Made by a program: the position numbers and the translations under genes. 9,245 bases of DNA from Betaproteobacteria bacterium (GTDB taxonomy: Bacteria > Pseudomonadota > Gammaproteobacteria > Burkholderiales > SG8-41), in assembly GCA_029883965.1 (NCBI GenBank), contig JAOUIN010000079.1, positions 1 to 9,245 on the forward strand. The letters run 5' to 3'. Shown here in pieces: positions 5,365 through 9,245 of the stretch (its first letter is position 1; the number at the start of each line of letters is the position of its first letter). Below the pieces are notes generated by a model. The model was given only the letters and a program-made list of their open reading frames with translations. It searched no databases and was not told the DNA's origin.

Positions 5365-7668
5365 ATGCCTCTTTCCCGATTTTCACAAAAATCCCGCATA
5401 GCACTTGCCGTGCTGTGCGCACTGCCGCTGCTGGCTGCCGCCGATGAGGGGCTGAAGCCTGAACCCCGCTCCGGTCTGGGACTGAAACCGCCGCAGAATA
5501 CCGACCAGTTGCCGATGTTCGTCGAGGCCGACCGCATACAGGGCACGCAGGACAAGGAAATAGAGGCCTTTGGCAACGCCCGGCTGCGCAAGGGTGAACA
5601 GGCGTTTCATGCCGACTGGATGCGTCACGATACCGCGGCCGAGGTGCTGACTGCCAAGGGCAATGTCCGCATCACGCAGGAGCGGGAAGTGATCGAAGGT
5701 CAGGCGCTGCGCTACGAACTTGCCACCGATCGCGGGCATATTGACCAGCCGCGTTACACGTTGATGAGCCTGCCTCCAGGCGGCCCCGCCGGCGAGCGCG
5801 CCTCGCAAATCGATGGCCGCGGCACGGCGGAACGCCTGCTGTTCGACGGTCCGCAGAAATATCGGGCCGAAACCGCCAGCTACACGACCTGCGCGCCCGG
5901 CAATAATGCGTGGGTCATGCGCGCGAAGCAGCTCGACATCGACCGCAATCGCGACGTCGGCGTAGCGCATGATGCAAGTATCGTTTTTTTTGACCAGACC
6001 ATTTTCTACTCACCATACCTTTCATTTTCGCTGCATCAGGAACGCAAGTCCGGGTTTCTGACGCCGAGTTACCGGAACTCCAATACGTCGGGATTCGAGT
6101 TCACTGTGCCCTATTACTGGAATATCGCGCCCGACATGGATGCAACACTGTATCCGCGCTATATGACCAAACGCGGCCTGCAGCTTGGCGGCGAGTTTCG
6201 CTACCTTGCTCCGCGCGGTCGCGGCGAAACCCGGATCGAAGTCCTGGCGAACGACCAGCAGATCGATCGCGACCGCTGGGGATTTTTCACCAAGCACCAG
6301 CAGGCGCTGGGGAACGCCTGGAACGGCACTGTCAACCTCAATCGTGTTTCGGACGACAAATACTTCACCGATCTGTCTTCTCTGGTTGCGCTCACCTCGC
6401 AGGTGAACCTGTCCAACGATGGCACGTTGTCCCGTGGCGGCACATGGGGCAATGGCGGGACATACGCCTTTTCAGCCTACGCCCAGCGCTGGCAGACCCT
6501 GCAAACCGACCCGAACACGACATTGGTTTCGCCATACAACCGTCAGCCGCAACTCGTCTTGTCGGCACAGAACCTGGATTCCCGGTGGGGGGACTTCGAT
6601 CTGTCCGCAAGTTTCACTGCGTTTGACCACAAATCGCTGGTCAACGGCAACCGCGCCGTAGCGTATCCAAGTTTTTCCGTGCCGTTGCAGAACGCGTACG
6701 CATTCGTGATCCCCAAAATCGGGGCTCATTTAACCGGTTACGCTATGGGCAGCAACAATACCGCCGCCTTGCCGAATACGACCCGCTCATTGCCGATTTT
6801 CAGCACTGAGGCAGGACTGATATTTGAGCGTGATGCTCAAGCGAATAACGCGCCGTTCATCCAGACGCTGGAACCCAAGGCGTATTACGTCTACATCCCG
6901 TACAAGGATCAAAACCAGTTGCCGATTTTTGACAGCGGGCAGCAGGACGTTAATTTCGCGACCATATTTTCCGAAAACCAGTTCAGCGGCCAGGACCGAA
7001 TCAACGATGCCAACCAGCTCACGATTGGCGCAAACTCCCGGTTCATCGATGCCAGTACCGGTATCGAACGACTGCGCGTCGCGCTTGCACAACGCTTTTA
7101 CTTCCAGTCGCAGCGCGTCACCTTGCCCGGCGTGGCGCCGCGCGCCAGCGACAGCAACTCCTCGGACCTGCTGGCGACGTTCGGCGGGAATATCGCGAAG
7201 AACTGGGCCGTCGATACCGGCTGGCAATACAACACCGATCAGAAACAGACGCAAAAATTCAATATCGCCGGGCGTTATCAGCCGCAGCAGGGCAAAGTGC
7301 TGAACCTTGCCTACCGCGACACCATTAATTCGTTGCGGCAGGTCGATTTCTCGACTCAGTGGCCCATAGACGGACGCTGGACAGCCGTCGGCAGGTGGAA
7401 TTTCTCGCTGCTCGACAACCGCACGCTGGAAGCACTGGCCGGTTTCGAGTACAACGACAGCTGCTGGGCCCTGCGCGTAGTCGGCCACCGCTTCGCCACG
7501 ACCGCAAGTGCTGCCAGCACGTCGGTTTTCGTCCAGCTCGAACTCAACGGCGTATCACGCATAGGCTCCAACCCGTTTGAAGCCCTGCGGCGGAACATTT
7601 CCGGTTACAAACAACTCGACCCCCGCGGCGACGCGCCGGTCGAATACAATGTACCGGGAGTGTTCTAG
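5365..7668 (+). CDS. lptD: LPS-assembly outer-membrane protein LptD
   Basis: Outer-membrane beta-barrel that, with the lipoprotein LptE, inserts lipopolysaccharide into the outer leaflet. From the ATG at 5365 it is 767 residues (E. coli 784). A signal peptide is clear: basic start (K9, R11), hydrophobic IALAVLCALPLL and cleavage after A26 (AAA|DEG). Residues about 45–165 form the periplasmic OstA/LptA-like jellyroll (FVEADRIQG…FGNARLRKGEQAFHADW). The rest is the barrel, with repeated aromatic strands, SGFLTPSYRNSNTSGFEFTV and the C-terminal LNGVSRIGSNPFEALRRNI, ending in Phe as outer-membrane barrels usually do. The mature chain has only two cysteines, C176 and C700, so only one of the two E. 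coli disulfides can form. A GTG at 5329 would add 12 residues ahead of the signal peptide and is less likely. It is followed by surA, its folding helper. Confidence 0.96.
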   Translation: MPLSRFSQKSRIALAVLCALPLLAAADEGLKPEPRSGLGLKPPQNTDQLPMFVEADRIQGTQDKEIEAFGNARLRKGEQAFHADWMRHDTAAEVLTAKGNVRITQEREVIEGQALRYELATDRGHIDQPRYTLMSLPPGGPAGERASQIDGRGTAERLLFDGPQKYRAETASYTTCAPGNNAWVMRAKQLDIDRNRDVGVAHDASIVFFDQTIFYSPYLSFSLHQERKSGFLTPSYRNSNTSGFEFTVPYYWNIAPDMDATLYPRYMTKRGLQLGGEFRYLAPRGRGETRIEVLANDQQIDRDRWGFFTKHQQALGNAWNGTVNLNRVSDDKYFTDLSSLVALTSQVNLSNDGTLSRGGTWGNGGTYAFSAYAQRWQTLQTDPNTTLVSPYNRQPQLVLSAQNLDSRWGDFDLSASFTAFDHKSLVNGNRAVAYPSFSVPLQNAYAFVIPKIGAHLTGYAMGSNNTAALPNTTRSLPIFSTEAGLIFERDAQANNAPFIQTLEPKAYYVYIPYKDQNQLPIFDSGQQDVNFATIFSENQFSGQDRINDANQLTIGANSRFIDASTGIERLRVALAQRFYFQSQRVTLPGVAPRASDSNSSDLLATFGGNIAKNWAVDTGWQYNTDQKQTQKFNIAGRYQPQQGKVLNLAYRDTINSLRQVDFSTQWPIDGRWTAVGRWNFSLLDNRTLEALAGFEYNDSCWALRVVGHRFATTASAASTSVFVQLELNGVSRIGSNPFEALRRNISGYKQLDPRGDAPVEYNVPGVF

Positions 7669-7671
7669 CCT

Positions 7672-7710
7672 GCCGGCAGCCCACAGCCCTCTTTGACGGG
7701 GGCCGCCGGC
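7672..7710 (+). other. GC-rich hairpin between lptD and surA
   Basis: GCCGGC-A-GCCC (7672–7682) pairs with GGGC-C-GCCGGC (7700–7710) as a 10-pair stem with one mismatch and a 17-base loop, starting four bases after the lptD stop. No T-run follows, so a factor-independent terminator is unlikely. It could protect or process the lptD-surA message, or be incidental to GC-rich sequence. Confidence 0.35.
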
Positions 7711-7746
7711 TCCAACCCCTGAGACCTTGGAAAATCTGGATTCTGC

Positions 7747-9078
7747 ATGTCGTTTCGAAACCTGCTTTGCCGCCTCCTGCCCTGCATCGTGATGTACGGC
7801 CTGCTACTGGCCAATCCGGTCGCGCACGCCCAGAACGCCAAACCTCGCGCGATCGTTACCGTCGATCGCATTATTGCCGTGGTCAACGAGGAAGTAATTA
7901 CCGAGAAAGAGCTGGCGGCACGGGTGGATTTGGCGCTGCGCCAGCTGCGTCAGCAAGGCACGCCGCCGCCATCGCGCGAAGTCATACAGCGGCAGCTGCT
8001 GGAGCGCCTGATCAACGACCGGGTGCAGCTGCAGCACGCACGCGAGATCGGTTTGCGTATCAGCGACAGCGAACTCGACCGGGCGCTTGACAGAATCGCC
8101 AGCGAGAACAGGCTTTCGTTGCCACAAATGCGCGAAGCGCTTGAGAAAGACGGCGTGCCGTTTACGAAATTCCGCGATGACATTCGCAATGAAATCACGC
8201 TGTCACGTTTGCGCGAGCGCGAGGTTGCGCAGAAAATTGTGGTCACCGACGCCGAAATCGAGGGTTTCCTGAGAAACCAGGAAACACAGGGGGGGCGAGG
8301 CGATGAATACAACGTCTCGCATATTCTGGTTTCCGTGCCGGAAAGCGCAACGCCGGAGCAGATCCAGGTCCGTCGCGCCCGCGCCGAAGACGCGCTGGCG
8401 CAAATCAAAGGCGGCGCGGATTTCCGCCAGGTCGCTGCAGCATTTTCAGACGCTCCCGAAGCGCTTCAGGGCGGTCTGATCGGATGGCGCGAGAGCGACC
8501 GCCTGCCCGGTCTGTTTCTAGATGCGCTGCGCCCGTTGAAAGCCGGCGAACTGACAGCACTGCTGCGCAGTCCGAACGGCTTTCACATCCTCAGGCTGAA
8601 CGAGCGTCGTGGCGGACAGGCGCCGCTGATGGTGCAGCAAACCCATGCCCGTCATATCCTGATCAAGACGAACGAGCTGATTTCGGAAACGGAAGCACGC
8701 AACCGGCTGACGACCCTGAAGGAACGTCTGGACAACAAGGCAGATTTTGCCGAACTGGCCCGCGTTCATTCGGAAGACGCCAGCGCATCGCGCGGCGGCG
8801 ATCTCGGGTGGCTGTCACCGAACGACACGGTCCCGGAATTCGAGCAGACAATGAACGCACTCAAGCCGAATGAAATCAGCCCGCCGGTGAGAAGTCCGTT
8901 CGGCTGGCACCTGATCCAGGTGCTGGAACGGCGCACCAAAGACATGTCCAGCGAGGGGCGGCGCCTCAAGGCACAGCAGGCGCTACGCGACCGCAAAACC
9001 GACGAAGCCCATCAGGAATGGGTGCGGCAACTGCGCGATCGCGCTTACGTCGAACAACGCCTTGAAGAAAAGATATAA
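7747..9078 (+). CDS. surA: Periplasmic chaperone and peptidyl-prolyl isomerase SurA
   Basis: Periplasmic chaperone that escorts unfolded outer-membrane proteins, notably LptD, to the BAM complex. The 443-residue precursor (E. coli 428) has a signal peptide of about 28 residues ending PVAHA|QNAKP. The N-terminal SurA domain spans about residues 33–175 (VDRIIAVVNEEVITEKELAAR…). Two parvulin domains follow: PPIC1 about 188–286 (EYNVSHILVSV … GFHILRLNERRG) and PPIC2 about 299–394 (THARHILIK … GGDLGWLSP … FGWHLIQVLERR). A C-terminal helix (about 400–443) completes the chaperone core. The start ATG at 7747 has a GGA six bases upstream and lies 78 bases after the lptD stop, probably on the same transcript. 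pdxA begins 28 bases downstream. Full domain layout; no anomalies seen. Confidence 0.97.
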   Translation: MSFRNLLCRLLPCIVMYGLLLANPVAHAQNAKPRAIVTVDRIIAVVNEEVITEKELAARVDLALRQLRQQGTPPPSREVIQRQLLERLINDRVQLQHAREIGLRISDSELDRALDRIASENRLSLPQMREALEKDGVPFTKFRDDIRNEITLSRLREREVAQKIVVTDAEIEGFLRNQETQGGRGDEYNVSHILVSVPESATPEQIQVRRARAEDALAQIKGGADFRQVAAAFSDAPEALQGGLIGWRESDRLPGLFLDALRPLKAGELTALLRSPNGFHILRLNERRGGQAPLMVQQTHARHILIKTNELISETEARNRLTTLKERLDNKADFAELARVHSEDASASRGGDLGWLSPNDTVPEFEQTMNALKPNEISPPVRSPFGWHLIQVLERRTKDMSSEGRRLKAQQALRDRKTDEAHQEWVRQLRDRAYVEQRLEEKI

Positions 9079-9106
9079 GAATCAATCGGTTATATCAGAC
9101 AGTCAC

Positions 9107-9245
9107 ATGCCTGCGCTGCCGATAACGCCGCTGATTGCCGTGACCGCGGGTGAGCCCGCAGGCATAGGCCCGGACCTGTGTGTCGCGCTGGCCAGTCGCC
9201 GGCTACCAGCGCGCATCGTCATCGTGGCCGACCGGACGCTGCTGC
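9107..9245 (+). CDS. pdxA: 4-hydroxythreonine-4-phosphate dehydrogenase PdxA, N-terminal part (runs off the right edge)
   Basis: NAD-dependent enzyme of the DXP-dependent pyridoxal-phosphate pathway, oxidising 4-phosphohydroxy-L-threonine in the cytoplasm. Only 46 codons are visible, of about 330. They read MPALPITPLIAVTAGEPAGI and then GPDLCVALASRRLPARIVIV; the TAGEPAGIGPDL motif is diagnostic of PdxA (E. coli TPGEPAGIGPDL). The start is ATG at 9107, 28 bases after the surA stop, without a strong ribosome-binding site. The lptD-surA-pdxA order matches E. coli and Pseudomonas, where rsmA (ksgA) follows. Confidence 0.95.
   Translation, partial: MPALPITPLIAVTAGEPAGIGPDLCVALASRRLPARIVIVADRTLL

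Overview
The window looks like core chromosome of a GC-rich ubiquinone-producing Gram-negative bacterium. A betaproteobacterium is most likely, judging from the gene order dusB–ubiH–pepP–orf–murU–amgK facing lptD–surA–pdxA and from the style of the proteins. A gammaproteobacterium cannot be fully excluded without a homology search. I see no mobile elements, CRISPR arrays, rRNA or tRNA genes, phage genes or sharp composition changes. This is ordinary housekeeping territory, and I found no convincing new system.

Left block, minus strand, transcribed right to left from about 5327 down to the window edge: amgK (TTG start), murU (GTG start), a small unrecognised Ala-rich helical ORF, pepP, ubiH, a 264-bp non-coding gap with a likely sigma-70 promoter, then the first 135 codons of dusB. 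From amgK to ubiH the genes overlap or are at most 20 nt apart, so they probably form one operon. AmgK and MurU make the peptidoglycan-recycling shortcut MurNAc -> MurNAc-1-P -> UDP-MurNAc. PepP is a proline aminopeptidase, UbiH a ubiquinone hydroxylase and DusB a tRNA dihydrouridine synthase.

Right block, plus strand: lptD (outer-membrane LPS translocon), surA (periplasmic chaperone and prolyl isomerase that helps fold outer-membrane proteins including LptD) and the start of pdxA (vitamin B6 synthesis). This is the conserved lptD-surA-pdxA arrangement known from E. coli and Pseudomonas. The two blocks diverge from about 5307–5364, so recycling of wall sugars and assembly of the outer membrane share one short control region.

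Points worth a second look are the single-disulfide cysteine pattern of LptD, the unknown 144-residue ORF coupled to murU, the frequent non-ATG starts in the minus operon, a compact divergent promoter region in which an extended -10 for amgK lies just before lptD, a perfect TATAAT immediately before pepP, and a GC-rich hairpin between lptD and surA.
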